Origin: a candidate division KSB3 bacterium
Lineage (GTDB): Bacteria; Moduliflexota; Moduliflexia; Moduliflexales; Moduliflexaceae
Assembly: GCA_002748425.1 (NCBI GenBank)
Contig: PDSJ01000011.1
Location: forward strand, 147,247-211,246
DNA length: 64,000 bases
Reading direction: 5' to 3'
The translations under genes were made by a program, and so were the position numbers. This document shows positions 1-7,710 of the stretch, in pieces (positions within the stretch are counted from its first letter, which is position 1; each line of letters opens with the position of its first letter). The notes beneath the pieces are model-generated. The model did not search any database and was not told the DNA's origin. It saw only the letters and a list, made by a program, of their open reading frames with translations.

Positions 1-1
1 G

Positions 2-1459
2 GATCATCCGTTCGACTGCTTGAATTGCAGCAAATCGACCGATTGCGAACTGCAGACCCTGGCCAGTAATTTCGGCATTGATACCAAGCCTTACGACGAC
101 GGTGCAAAGTCGACCTATGAAATCGATACGTCCAGTGGTGCGTTAAAACGGGATTTAAATAAATGCGTCATGTGCCGTCGTTGTGAAACGATATGTAACG
201 ATGTGCAAACTGTGAGTGTGTTGACCGGCTTCGGGCGAGGTTTCGAAGCCGTGGTGGCTCCTGCAGAGATGAAAGCCCTTGACAAATCGATCTGCACATT
301 TTGCGGTCAGTGTGTCAGCGTCTGTCCGACGGCTGCATTAACCAGCATCGAATACAGCCGCGACGTCTGGCGCGCAATCTTTGACGAGGGTAAAACCGTC
401 ATTGTCCAGACTGCTCCGGCAATCAGAGCTGCCATCGGTGAACTTTTCGGCCTGGAGGGGGGCGTCCCTGTGACCGGAAAGCTGGTCGCCGGCTTGCGCC
501 GCCTAGGCTTTGACGGCGTTTTCGACACAAACTTTGGAGCGGATCTGACGATCATGGAAGAAGCCAATGAGCTGGTACAGCGTCTCGAAAGCGGTCAGGA
601 CCTGCCGTTGTTGACGTCCTGTTGCCCGGGCTGGATCAATTTCCTGGAATTTCAGTTTCCGGACCTGCTCAATATTCCATCGTCTTGTAAATCGCCGCAA
701 CAGATGTTCGGCTCGATCGCCAAGACCTATTATGCTGAAAAGATCGGCGTCAAAGCAAAGGACTTGGTCGTGGTCGCGATTATGCCGTGTCTGGCGAAAA
801 AATATGAGGCCGCCCGTCCGGAACATAGGGTAAACGGTGTCAGAGACGTGGATTACGTTCTGACGACCCGTGAATTGGGCAAAATGTTCAAGGAAGCTGG
901 TATTGATATGCGTCATCTGGAGGAAGAAGAGTATGACAGTCCATTAGGCGAATCCACCGGTGCAGCGGATATTTTCGGAGTTACGGGCGGTGTGTTGGAA
1001 GCAGCCTTACGCACTGCTTACGAGAGAGTGACCGGTCAGGAACTGGAGAATGTCGATTTCTCTGATGTCCGGGGGATGAAAGGCATTAAGGAGGCCCAAA
1101 TCGATCTGAACGGCAAGATCTTAAACGTCGCTGTCACGTCCGGGCTTGGCAATGCCAGAAAAATTCTGGAGAAGGTCGAAGACGGCACGTCAAAGTACGA
1201 TGTCATCGAAATTATGGCCTGCCCCGGCGGTTGCATCAACGGCGGCGGACAGCCCTACATCCATGGAGATACCAGTAAGCTGGAAGCCCGTATGAAAGCG
1301 ATCTACAGCGAAGACAGCCGTAAGACACATCGCAAATCCCACGAAAACGAATCGATCAAAAAACTCTATGACGAATTCCTGGGAGAACCCGGCAGTCACA
1401 GGGCCCATGAAATTCTGCACACCACGTATTTTTCCCAGAAACACTATCCCGGCAACTAA
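2..1459 (+). CDS. [FeFe]-hydrogenase, HndD-like (5' truncated)
   Basis: Catalytic subunit of a cytoplasmic iron-only hydrogenase of the NAD(P)-linked HndD/HydA type, interconverting H2 with protons and electrons. The frame is open from the window edge, so the N-terminal [2Fe-2S] domain lies upstream. Visible in order: a His-Cys3 cluster site (HPFDCLNC, then C after five residues), two 4Fe-4S ferredoxin motifs (CVMCRRCETIC, CTFCGQCVSVCP), and the three H-cluster signatures TSCCPGW, MPCLAKKYE and MACPGGCINGGGQP. A C-terminal small-subunit-like domain follows (FLGEPGSHRAHE). All H-cluster cysteines are present, so it should be active. The TTG at position 20 is internal, not the start. Diaphorase-type partners would be expected upstream, outside the window. 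A strong terminator follows directly. Confidence 0.95.
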   Translation, partial: DHPFDCLNCSKSTDCELQTLASNFGIDTKPYDDGAKSTYEIDTSSGALKRDLNKCVMCRRCETICNDVQTVSVLTGFGRGFEAVVAPAEMKALDKSICTFCGQCVSVCPTAALTSIEYSRDVWRAIFDEGKTVIVQTAPAIRAAIGELFGLEGGVPVTGKLVAGLRRLGFDGVFDTNFGADLTIMEEANELVQRLESGQDLPLLTSCCPGWINFLEFQFPDLLNIPSSCKSPQQMFGSIAKTYYAEKIGVKAKDLVVVAIMPCLAKKYEAARPEHRVNGVRDVDYVLTTRELGKMFKEAGIDMRHLEEEEYDSPLGESTGAADIFGVTGGVLEAALRTAYERVTGQELENVDFSDVRGMKGIKEAQIDLNGKILNVAVTSGLGNARKILEKVEDGTSKYDVIEIMACPGGCINGGGQPYIHGDTSKLEARMKAIYSEDSRKTHRKSHENESIKKLYDEFLGEPGSHRAHEILHTTYFSQKHYPGN

Positions 1460-1474
1460 TGGGAGAAGTCTCTC

Positions 1475-1515
1475 AAAAGCCGCCGGACAGCGTTGAGCTG
1501 TCCGGCGGCTCTTTT
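1475..1515 (+). terminator. Intrinsic terminator of the hydrogenase gene
   Basis: Perfect 14-bp inverted repeat (arms 1478-1491 and 1497-1510, loop GTTGA), GC-rich, preceded by AAAA and followed by CTTTT. It lies 16 bases after the stop codon. Confidence 0.9.
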
Positions 1516-1781
1516 CAGCGACCGGCACACCAATCACTTCCAACATCATAGGTCACGACAGCGCGAATTGTACTCTTTTTTCGACTCAATGCTGTTGACA
1601 CTTTGCCTTGAAACAGGCACTCAGCACATCCATTACGCAAAACAGCAGACATCAAAAAGAATGGTCCGCTTCCAGATTCTACACAACTTACGTTTTTCAC
1701 ACTTCCTGAAACGATATTCTATCACGACGAAATGCTCTGACAGAGAAGATTGCAGAACTTTCCGGTGTACATGGCAAGCCG

Positions 1782-2135
1782 TTACGCTTTATGAATGCCG
1801 CGCTTGGCAAGAAAGCGTGAAAAAGGGATTTCATAACTATACCATAAAAGCCACAGCCACACGACTCCCCCCACAGCATATTTCACGAATAAGATACCAG
1901 GCGGTAACAACCTCCCGGTTCCGGTTGAAAATAAATACACAAAACGCATAAAATCTAAAATTATTACAGCGATCGCCGCTACGGCAGCAAAATCCTTTAT
2001 TCTGACCTTCTTCAAGGTCTTCATCTGTGAAACCACAGTCTTCATGACAATGCTCAGAACGTACACGATCGGAATGATATAACCCAAATATATTCCAACA
2101 TGATCTGTGAGAGCTTTATAGATCGCGTATACCAT
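1782..2135 (-). CDS. Small membrane protein, sigma-54 controlled
   Basis: A 117-residue hydrophobic protein of no family I recognise. It shows about three membrane segments (GYIIPIVYVLSIVM, FAAVAAIAVIILDF, YAVGGVVWLWLLWYS) separated by a basic stretch (MKTLKKVRIKD). The ATG at 2135 is chosen because AGGAGG lies 11 bases upstream; a TTG one codon earlier is an alternative. The upstream reading frame (to 2201) lacks such a site. A -24/-12 promoter lies about 190 bases upstream, and the gene for an NtrC-type activator precedes it on the same strand, so this is the likely target of that regulator. Function unknown. Confidence 0.6.
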   Translation of the reverse strand: MVYAIYKALTDHVGIYLGYIIPIVYVLSIVMKTVVSQMKTLKKVRIKDFAAVAAIAVIILDFMRFVYLFSTGTGRLLPPGILFVKYAVGGVVWLWLLWYSYEIPFSRFLAKRGIHKA

Positions 2136-2322
2136 CAAAATGATATCCCTCCTCTTCGATCTCACGCAGAATGATACAACATCCCACGTAAACAACAACA
2201 TTTTTCAGAAATATCAACAACAACGTTCTCGTTGTGTACACGGCAAAAGCGTCCTTGAAAACAGTTGTACAGCACGAAAATCAACTCTGCTCATGATATA
2301 GGGAACCAGCCTTCGCATTTTT

Positions 2323-2339
2323 ATGCAAAAAACATGCCA
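2323..2339 (-). promoter_or_regulatory. Sigma-54 (-24/-12) promoter
   Basis: Minus-strand sequence TGGCATGTTTTTTGCAT has GG and GC separated by exactly 10 bases and matches the sigma-54 consensus TGGCACG-N4-TTGCW with one change. It faces the small membrane protein gene starting at 2135. The predicted transcript start near 2312 leaves a leader of about 175 bases. Confidence 0.75.
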
Positions 2340-2350
2340 TATATGCATAA
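2334..2350. promoter_or_regulatory. Activator-site-like repeat overlapping the -24 box
   Basis: ATGCCATATATGCATAA closely resembles the motif inside the inverted repeat at 2473-2496 (ATGCCATAAATAGCATAA), one base shorter. It overlaps the -24 element, so it could mediate autoregulation or promoter-proximal control. Confidence 0.4.
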
Positions 2351-2472
2351 CGCATACTTTCAGGGAAAATCGCTCGATGCAGTGGAAAGTGTCGTCTAAA
2401 AAAACGCCGCAAACGACCGATATGATATGAGAAAAATGTTCTCTAATCTCCTTCTATAAAAGGAATTAGCAA

Positions 2473-2496
2473 TTTTATGCCATAAATAGCATAAAA
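2473..2496. promoter_or_regulatory. Inverted repeat, likely enhancer site
   Basis: Perfect inverted repeat TTTTATGC-N8-GCATAAAA, about 140-150 bases upstream of the sigma-54 promoter. That is the usual distance for an upstream activating site bound by an NtrC-type dimer. A near copy of the core lies at 2334-2350. Confidence 0.5.
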
Positions 2497-2522
2497 AATG
2501 TCATAGTTATCCTTTTATGATA

Positions 2523-4334
2523 TTATGCCTTATTTTTCCTTGAGATAGAGAGAGCCTTCATTTTTCTGTGCAGCGTTCTTATTGGAAGTTTTAAGGCCTG
2601 CGCCGTATGCTCACGGTGCCACTGATTCTGATGTAAGGCTTGAAGAATGCACTGCCGCTCAAATTGCTCAACAGCTGGACGAAGGGCTTGTACAGCCCCC
2701 TCAAATTCCGGACCAGTATGCCCGTTGAAATTTTCGGAGAATTCGGAGTTCTTCGATCGGTCGAGTTCGAGAGGCTGGCCTGCTAAATATCGTGAGATCA
2801 CGTTGCGTAATTCCCTGACATTACCGGGCCAGTGATGGGCATAAAGCGCATCCGCAAGCTTACCAGAGAGCTTCCAGCGCTTGCGGCCGAAGCGCTGCTG
2901 CTCAAGAAAATGCTCGGCGAGGAGGGAAATATCGCTCCGTCGCTCGCGCAAAGGTGGTACTGTCAGGGTAATGATATGAATCCTGTAAAAAAAATCATCA
3001 CGCAAGCGGCCTTTTCGGCGAAGGCTGCTGATGTCCTGATGGGTTGCGGCGATGATCCGGACATCAACGCTTTTACTTTTATTAGAACCCAGAGGAGTGT
3101 ACTCGCCGCTTTCAATAGCACGCAGCAATTTCACCTGTTCCAAGGGGCTCAACTCGCCAACCTCGTCAAGGAACAACGTTCCTTGATGCGCTAAATCGAA
3201 AAATCCGGGTTTATCACGATCCGCTCCTGTAAATGCGCCTTTCCGATAGCCAAAGAACTCGCTTTCAAACAAGCTGTCCGGGATCGCTCCACAATTGACC
3301 ACCACAAATTCTTTCGAGTGACGGGCACTATTCTTATGGATCGTACGCGCAATCAGTTCTTTACCGGTTCCAGATTCTCCATAGACTGCGACATGCGCAT
3401 TAGACTCCGCCGCATTTAAAATACGTTCATAGAGTTCCTGCATCGGTGCACTCTTTCCGATAATCTCCCCAAGGCGGTAACGCTCTCTGATATTCGCCCG
3501 CAGCTGAATGTTTTCACGCTCTAACTGTGCGGTCTTTCGCTCCATCTCGCGTTGCAGCGTCAAATCTCGGATGGCGACGACCTGCAGATGCTGATCCAGA
3601 AAAGGCATCAACTTACTTTGCATCTCAAACGAAAATAAGCTGCCATCTCTTTTGACGCCGCAGCTTTCATAAGGGGTCTGGCTTTCCACAAGAATATATT
3701 GTGCAACCCTTTCATGCTCAGTCGGTTTTATCAGGTAAAGAAAAGGCTTGCCGACGATATCTTTCTGCTGATACCCGTATAAATTCAACAAGGCACCATT
3801 CGCTTCAAGGATCGAACCGCCGTCAAGAATGACAATCCCTTCAAACGTCGCGTCGGCCAAGCGTTTAAAACGAATTTTCTGCTTTGCCAACAGTTCATTT
3901 TGTTCTTGAAGCTGTCGCTGGAGTTGTCGAATCGTAAGATGGGCATGAATTCGAGCACGAACCTCCTCCAGTTGCAGAGGTTTTATGATATAATCGACCG
4001 CACCGAGCTGGAACCCTTTGACCTTATCAAAAGTCTCATTCAAGGCACTCATAAAGATCACAGGAATATCACGCGTAAGGTGATTCTCCTTCAAGCGCCG
4101 ACAAAGTTCGAAGCCATCCATTCCCGGCATTAGAATATCCAGCAGGATCACGTCCGGCTTCTGCCATTCGAGCATCCCGAACACATGCTGCCCGTATTTA
4201 ACGGGAAACACTTTGAAGCCGACACCCGCCAGATAAGCCGTCAATAAGCGGAGAATTCTCGGATCGTCGTCAATGACCAACACTCTCCCCCGTTCATCCT
4301 GTCCTCTGTTCTGCACGATTCTCCCCCTCCACAC
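2523..4334 (-). CDS. NtrC-type sigma-54 response regulator with PAS domain
   Basis: Cytoplasmic transcription activator working with RNA polymerase-sigma-54. Domains in order: receiver (acidic pocket VIDDD, phospho-acceptor Asp in ILLDILMPGMDG, Lys in YIIKPL), a PAS sensor (about residues 155-260), the AAA+ domain with Walker A GESGTGKE, an intact GAFTGA loop that contacts sigma-54, Walker B TLFLDEVGELS and arginine fingers, then a Fis-type helix-turn-helix (AQALKLPIRTLHRKM). All key residues are present. GGAGGGGG sits six bases before a GTG at 4316, which is probably the true start; the ATG at 4334 would put that ribosome site inside the gene. No histidine kinase is adjacent. The sigma-54 promoter and palindromes just downstream suggest it controls the next gene. 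Confidence 0.93.
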   Translation of the reverse strand: MWRGRIVQNRGQDERGRVLVIDDDPRILRLLTAYLAGVGFKVFPVKYGQHVFGMLEWQKPDVILLDILMPGMDGFELCRRLKENHLTRDIPVIFMSALNETFDKVKGFQLGAVDYIIKPLQLEEVRARIHAHLTIRQLQRQLQEQNELLAKQKIRFKRLADATFEGIVILDGGSILEANGALLNLYGYQQKDIVGKPFLYLIKPTEHERVAQYILVESQTPYESCGVKRDGSLFSFEMQSKLMPFLDQHLQVVAIRDLTLQREMERKTAQLERENIQLRANIRERYRLGEIIGKSAPMQELYERILNAAESNAHVAVYGESGTGKELIARTIHKNSARHSKEFVVVNCGAIPDSLFESEFFGYRKGAFTGADRDKPGFFDLAHQGTLFLDEVGELSPLEQVKLLRAIESGEYTPLGSNKSKSVDVRIIAATHQDISSLRRKGRLRDDFFYRIHIITLTVPPLRERRSDISLLAEHFLEQQRFGRKRWKLSGKLADALYAHHWPGNVRELRNVISRYLAGQPLELDRSKNSEFSENFNGHTGPEFEGAVQALRPAVEQFERQCILQALHQNQWHREHTAQALKLPIRTLHRKMKALSISRKNKA

Positions 4335-4341
4335 ATACAGT

Positions 4342-4368
4342 ACGTTTCATACGTTTCATATGACGTCA
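4342..4368. repeat. Tandem 9-mer and palindrome upstream of the regulator
   Basis: ACGTTTCAT occurs twice in tandem (4342-4350, 4351-4359), followed by the palindrome TGACGTCA (4361-4368). It lies just upstream of the start of the NtrC-type gene and could be a regulatory site; nothing else supports this. Confidence 0.3.
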
Positions 4369-4428
4369 TGGTCTGACCAGAAAGCTATTTTCTGCGTTGT
4401 CAGCTTTTATTTCACACCACAATGACGT

Positions 4429-4800
4429 TTGCGGCCGAACGTCAGCGTCCCTCTCCTCGAGGAGAGTCGAGATCGCAACACTGCGATCCCAGGTCCGGCA
4501 ACGCTATCTTGCGCCTTGATCATGAACGATGCCGCCTTGCCGCGCTTCAGCAGCGTTAATGAGCGGTCCCGGCAGACGAGCCAAAAGGGCCTTTCAACAT
4601 CTTGCCAGTCCTGAAATCTCGATTACAGTTCCGAACAAAGGCACGATTCGAAGGATGGGCATTCAGCCTGATCATTAAAGGTGGGTTTCGCGGCAAGTCT
4701 ACGTTATTGAATGCTCTTGAGCGCGGTGTCTGCAAAGCACATCCCTGGCGAAGCCTCTCCGTCACAACAGACGGATGCCAGCGACAAGGCGCGTGATCTT
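4429..4800 (+). pseudogene. Decayed ABC-class ATPase (COG3044-like) fragment
   Basis: Three reading frames in succession resemble one protein, the predicted ATPase of the ABC class. Positions about 4498-4560 give LIMNDAALPRFSSVNERS (family pattern: ADGAILPR.SG..DRPL). Frame from 4565 gives SPEISITVPNKGTIRRMGI and stops at 4676-4678. The third frame gives KGGFRGKSTLLNALERGV (family pattern GGGYHGKSTLLxALERGVY, the P-loop), and a later frame gives KHIPGE. The normal protein is over 500 residues; only about 120 residue equivalents remain. Divergence plus at least two frame changes point to real decay rather than one sequencing error. Family assignment is from memory of conserved motifs. Confidence 0.6.
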
Positions 4801-5144
4801 CACGTGCTAACACCGCGACGCTCCTCAATCTCAGGAGCAGTTTCAAAATAAAAACCGCAGTGTTCTCTGACAATCCACTCACATTCCGTACGAGGATATT
4901 TCCTGCAATTAAGAGGCCGGAAGCGATAAATGCTGCAATATTGTTTTCCATCAGCACTCTTTCGTACAAAAAAACAGCTATTAGGGATATGACAACAAGC
5001 CCCACAGTTATTACAGTGCCCCCGGCGTCGGGAAGACATCGGAAAAAAGGCTCCCAGTGTGCGTAAAAACTTTGCGCGCCATGTATTTTTCTGCTGTTCG
5101 CTCCGAACGAACGCCCTAAACGCGGATTTTTTCTGCATAGTCAT
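4800..5144 (-). CDS. YkgJ-family cysteine-cluster protein
   Basis: A 114-residue protein of the YkgJ/UPF0153 family of presumed zinc- or iron-binding proteins. The conserved cysteines are visible as CNNCGACC, CSIYRFRPLNCRKYP and a later Cys pair (TEC, EHC). The N-terminus is basic and possibly membrane-associated. GAGAG lies five bases before the ATG. The biochemical role of the family is not established. It stands alone, converging on the pseudogene on the opposite strand. Confidence 0.8.
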   Translation of the reverse strand: MTMQKKSAFRAFVRSEQQKNTWRAKFLRTLGAFFPMSSRRRGHCNNCGACCHIPNSCFFVRKSADGKQYCSIYRFRPLNCRKYPRTECEWIVREHCGFYFETAPEIEERRGVST

Positions 5145-5291
5145 TTAGTCTCTCATACGTATTGAAGATCTTCAGGAATACGATACGGGATCGGAACCCT
5201 GGCGGCGGTATAAGGCTCCAGTTTCAGTCCGCCTCCATAACAAGCCACCCCGTGTAAAGCAGCATTCGCGGCAATCTCCAATGGAATAAAT

Positions 5292-5330
5292 CACAAAAGG
5301 GAAAGCGCTTCCAGCGCTTTCCCTTTTGTG
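5292..5330. terminator. Bidirectional terminator after tRNA-Gly
   Basis: Perfect 18-bp palindrome (arms 5292-5309 and 5313-5330, loop TCC) with A-rich and T-rich outer ends, just downstream of the tRNA on the minus strand. Confidence 0.85.
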
Positions 5331-5345
5331 ATAAACATTCTTATA

Positions 5346-5418
5346 AGCGGGTGACGGGACTCGAACCCGCGACTCCAAGCTTGGGAAGCTTGCACTCTAC
5401 CAACTGAGTTACACCCGC
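5346..5418 (-). tRNA. tRNA-Gly (anticodon CCC)
   Basis: Complete cloverleaf on the minus strand: acceptor GCGGGTG/CACCCGC, D stem ACTC/GAGT, anticodon stem CAAGC/GCTTG with loop TTCCCAA (anticodon CCC), T arm GCGGG-TTCGAGT-CCCGT, discriminator U. The 3' CCA is not encoded. Confidence 0.97.
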
Positions 5419-5507
5419 ATAGATACTCTTCCTTCCTAAAGGATGAAAACACTGTGAACAGCTTTGAAATTTTTGTCAATCATTTTTCATCACAATTTCA
5501 AAATTTC

Positions 5508-6719
5508 TCATAATGCCTGTCCCTGGCCCAGGGATTGCAGAAGTTGCCGGGCAAGCGCGTGGACACCATGCACATCTTTCAGTTCTAACACGTTCTGAAA
5601 TTCCCGTTCCGCTTTTTCAGGTTGTTTTCTAAGATTGTAAATCGTGCCACGCCTCAGATGCGACCATGGGAGTAAATACCGGGGTTGTTCGGGCTGCATG
5701 GCAATAATCCGGTCGAAGGCAGACAGGGCATCTTCATAGTGCCCCAGAAAAAACGAACTCTCTCCGATGAGATACCTGGCCTGCAGCACAAGATAATCGG
5801 AGTAAAAAGGCAATGTCTCAGCCTGCGCGACAATCTCCATCGCAGCCTGCCTCGAGTTATTCCAGTCGTGAAATTTATGATACACCCCGGCCAGCAGGGT
5901 ATGAAAAAAGGGATTTCCGGGATAGTCACGATGCAATTGTTCGCTCAGGGAAATCGCCAACTCTTCGGTTGCCTTATCGTCTTTATAAACTTCGATGAGA
6001 AAGTACCAGGCTTCAACTCTGGTATAAACGCCCCGGAGTCGAAGCTCTTCAAGCATCTCAATTCCTTTCTCCTTATTCCCTTTGGGTAAAGAGAGGAAAA
6101 AGCGCCACCAGCCGATTTTATCGCGATATACATATGCATAGTAATTATACAGCGCGTAGCCCAAATTGATATCTCGCGACATTCCCGGGAACTTCCTGGC
6201 TTTATCAAGATATTCACGCATTTTTACGCCATCGTCATACGCCTTTTTCCAGCGATGTTTCAGAAAATTATAATAATCGGCGCGATAACCGTAGGATGCC
6301 GCCAGATAGAGTGTGGCATCGGCGTGATTTTTATTCGTCACAATTAACGATTTGCACAGATCGATCGAACGAGCGGCAGCGTCTTCAAATAAGTCCTGGT
6401 AATCGACTGAATCGGGATCGATGCGTGTCAACCAACGGTAGGTCAATGCCAGTAGAAAATAGCCTCTGGGATCGTCAGGATAATCTTTGACGATCGCTGT
6501 GAAGCGCTTGCGGGCCTCAAGGAAGCGTCCATTATAAAGGGCCCGCTGTCCGTCGAGAATACGTTTATGCAGAATTTCGGCACTGGACGCTGGGACCGCT
6601 ACCGTTACCACGCAGAAGCTGTTCACGCCTTTTCCAAGACACAGGAACACGCCCAGCAGGATGCCCAGCCTTAGCATTCTCCATATGTAACCTTTCTGGT
6701 TCCAGCTTTGTAGTCTCAC
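5508..6719 (-). CDS. Secreted or periplasmic TPR protein
   Basis: A 403-residue protein with an N-terminal hydrophobic segment (LRLGILLGVFLCLG) and a possible signal-peptide cleavage near VPASSA. The rest is tetratricopeptide-like helices, for example ALYNGRFLEARKRFTAIV near residue 80 and HYEDALSAFDRIIAMQPEQP near residue 330. Such proteins scaffold complexes in the cell envelope; the partner is unknown. An alternative start is the Met at residue 15, directly before the hydrophobic stretch. It is followed by the tRNA and preceded by the coiled-coil gene 64 bases upstream, possibly as one transcript. Confidence 0.7.
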   Translation of the reverse strand: MRLQSWNQKGYIWRMLRLGILLGVFLCLGKGVNSFCVVTVAVPASSAEILHKRILDGQRALYNGRFLEARKRFTAIVKDYPDDPRGYFLLALTYRWLTRIDPDSVDYQDLFEDAAARSIDLCKSLIVTNKNHADATLYLAASYGYRADYYNFLKHRWKKAYDDGVKMREYLDKARKFPGMSRDINLGYALYNYYAYVYRDKIGWWRFFLSLPKGNKEKGIEMLEELRLRGVYTRVEAWYFLIEVYKDDKATEELAISLSEQLHRDYPGNPFFHTLLAGVYHKFHDWNNSRQAAMEIVAQAETLPFYSDYLVLQARYLIGESSFFLGHYEDALSAFDRIIAMQPEQPRYLLPWSHLRRGTIYNLRKQPEKAEREFQNVLELKDVHGVHALARQLLQSLGQGQAL

Positions 6720-6783
6720 ATTCGTTCCAACAACAGGTCAAACGCCCCTTTCCGCTCAGACAGCAGAGAGGAGGAGAGGTCTT

Positions 6784-7380
6784 TCACAGTTGCTCACCGG
6801 CAAGTTTTGCCTTGAGTTTCGCGAGTTCATCTTCAGCCTCCTGATCTTTCATGGCCTCTTGAAGTTTATATTCTTCAACATCGACAAGCTCACTGAAATC
6901 AGCCAGCAAGCGTTCAGCCTGCACTCTTGCAGCCTCGCCGCCGCGTGTGGCTTTTATCCGCCATTGTGCTTTGAGCACAACATTTTTACGATGCAGCTGC
7001 TCCAGTTCGGCCAGCAAGGAATCCCGTTCCTGAATCAAGCCATGCAGCTCGCGCGTTATCTGCTCCAATTGCTGACCGTCTCCGTGTTGTTCGGCGTACG
7101 CTAAGCGTTCGTTGCATCGATCCAGATCCTGCAGCTTCTCCTGTAAGATCTTTTCGGTCTTTTTCTCGGTCAGCAGAAAGCTCATCACATATTGCCCGGC
7201 CTCCTGATAACTCATATCCTCTATCATGAGATCAGGGTCTGGCTCAACGTAAGCTGCATCCTGCTGGATGTGTTGCGCACCATTGACACCCGCTTCGCTC
7301 ATATCCCCATGCCCTCCATAGAGCTTGCACAAGACCGTTTCAACGCAATTACAGACCGCATGCTCCAGTGCAATGCTCAT
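6784..7380 (-). CDS. Coiled-coil protein of unknown function
   Basis: A 198-residue acidic protein with an N-terminal region containing three cysteines (AVCNCVETVLC) and a long heptad-rich coiled coil from about residue 70 to 195 (EKLQDLDRCNERLAYAEQ, ELEQLHRKNVVLKAQW). The C-terminal part has an overall PspA-like coiled-coil look but no recognisable PspA motif. No signal peptide or membrane segment. It lies upstream of the TPR gene on the same strand and divergently from dnaK. I do not recognise the family. Confidence 0.6.
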   Translation of the reverse strand: MSIALEHAVCNCVETVLCKLYGGHGDMSEAGVNGAQHIQQDAAYVEPDPDLMIEDMSYQEAGQYVMSFLLTEKKTEKILQEKLQDLDRCNERLAYAEQHGDGQQLEQITRELHGLIQERDSLLAELEQLHRKNVVLKAQWRIKATRGGEAARVQAERLLADFSELVDVEEYKLQEAMKDQEAEDELAKLKAKLAGEQL

Positions 7381-7710
7381 GAATCTCCGTATTTCACTAC
7401 GGCCCGTCTATAGTGAGAAAAATCTGATTTGTCAAGCAAAAATGGGAAATATTGCTGTAATGCCGCCCTAATCTGCCAAAACATTCCGAACGTCAGAGTG
7501 AAGCATTTTATTTTCTCATCGGAATGTAAAAATTTTTCGAAATAAACTTGACAGCATTACACTCAAGTATTATATTTTTTCCATAAGCATATTAAATAAC
7601 ATCAAAAAATCTTGACAAGAATCGATGGTTTCCTATTTCATTTTCTGAAACACGATCCAGAAATAGTAAGCTCAACATATTCTATTGACTCTCTCAGGAG
7701 GTAAGAGACT
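7381..7710. other. Divergent intergenic region before dnaK
   Basis: 330 AT-rich bases with the dnaK promoter on the plus strand. I saw no CIRCE element and no heat-shock-sigma consensus. A second TTGACA at 7612-7617 has only a weak -10 partner. Confidence 0.6.
7548..7576 (+). promoter_or_regulatory. Sigma-70-type promoter of dnaK
   Basis: Consensus -35 TTGACA (7548-7553), 17-base spacer, -10 TATATT (7571-7576). Transcription would start near 7583, about 128 bases before the dnaK start codon. Confidence 0.8.

Noticed and set aside
1493..1951. 152-codon plus-strand frame after the hydrogenase
   Set aside because: It starts inside the terminator hairpin, and its second half overlaps the better-supported membrane protein on the other strand.
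7612..7640. Second dnaK promoter (TTGACA at 7612)
   Set aside because: No acceptable -10 at the right spacing.
7381..7710. CIRCE or heat-shock-sigma control of dnaK
   Set aside because: No TTAGCACTC-N9-GAGTGCTAA and no heat-shock promoter consensus; only a vegetative-type promoter is visible.
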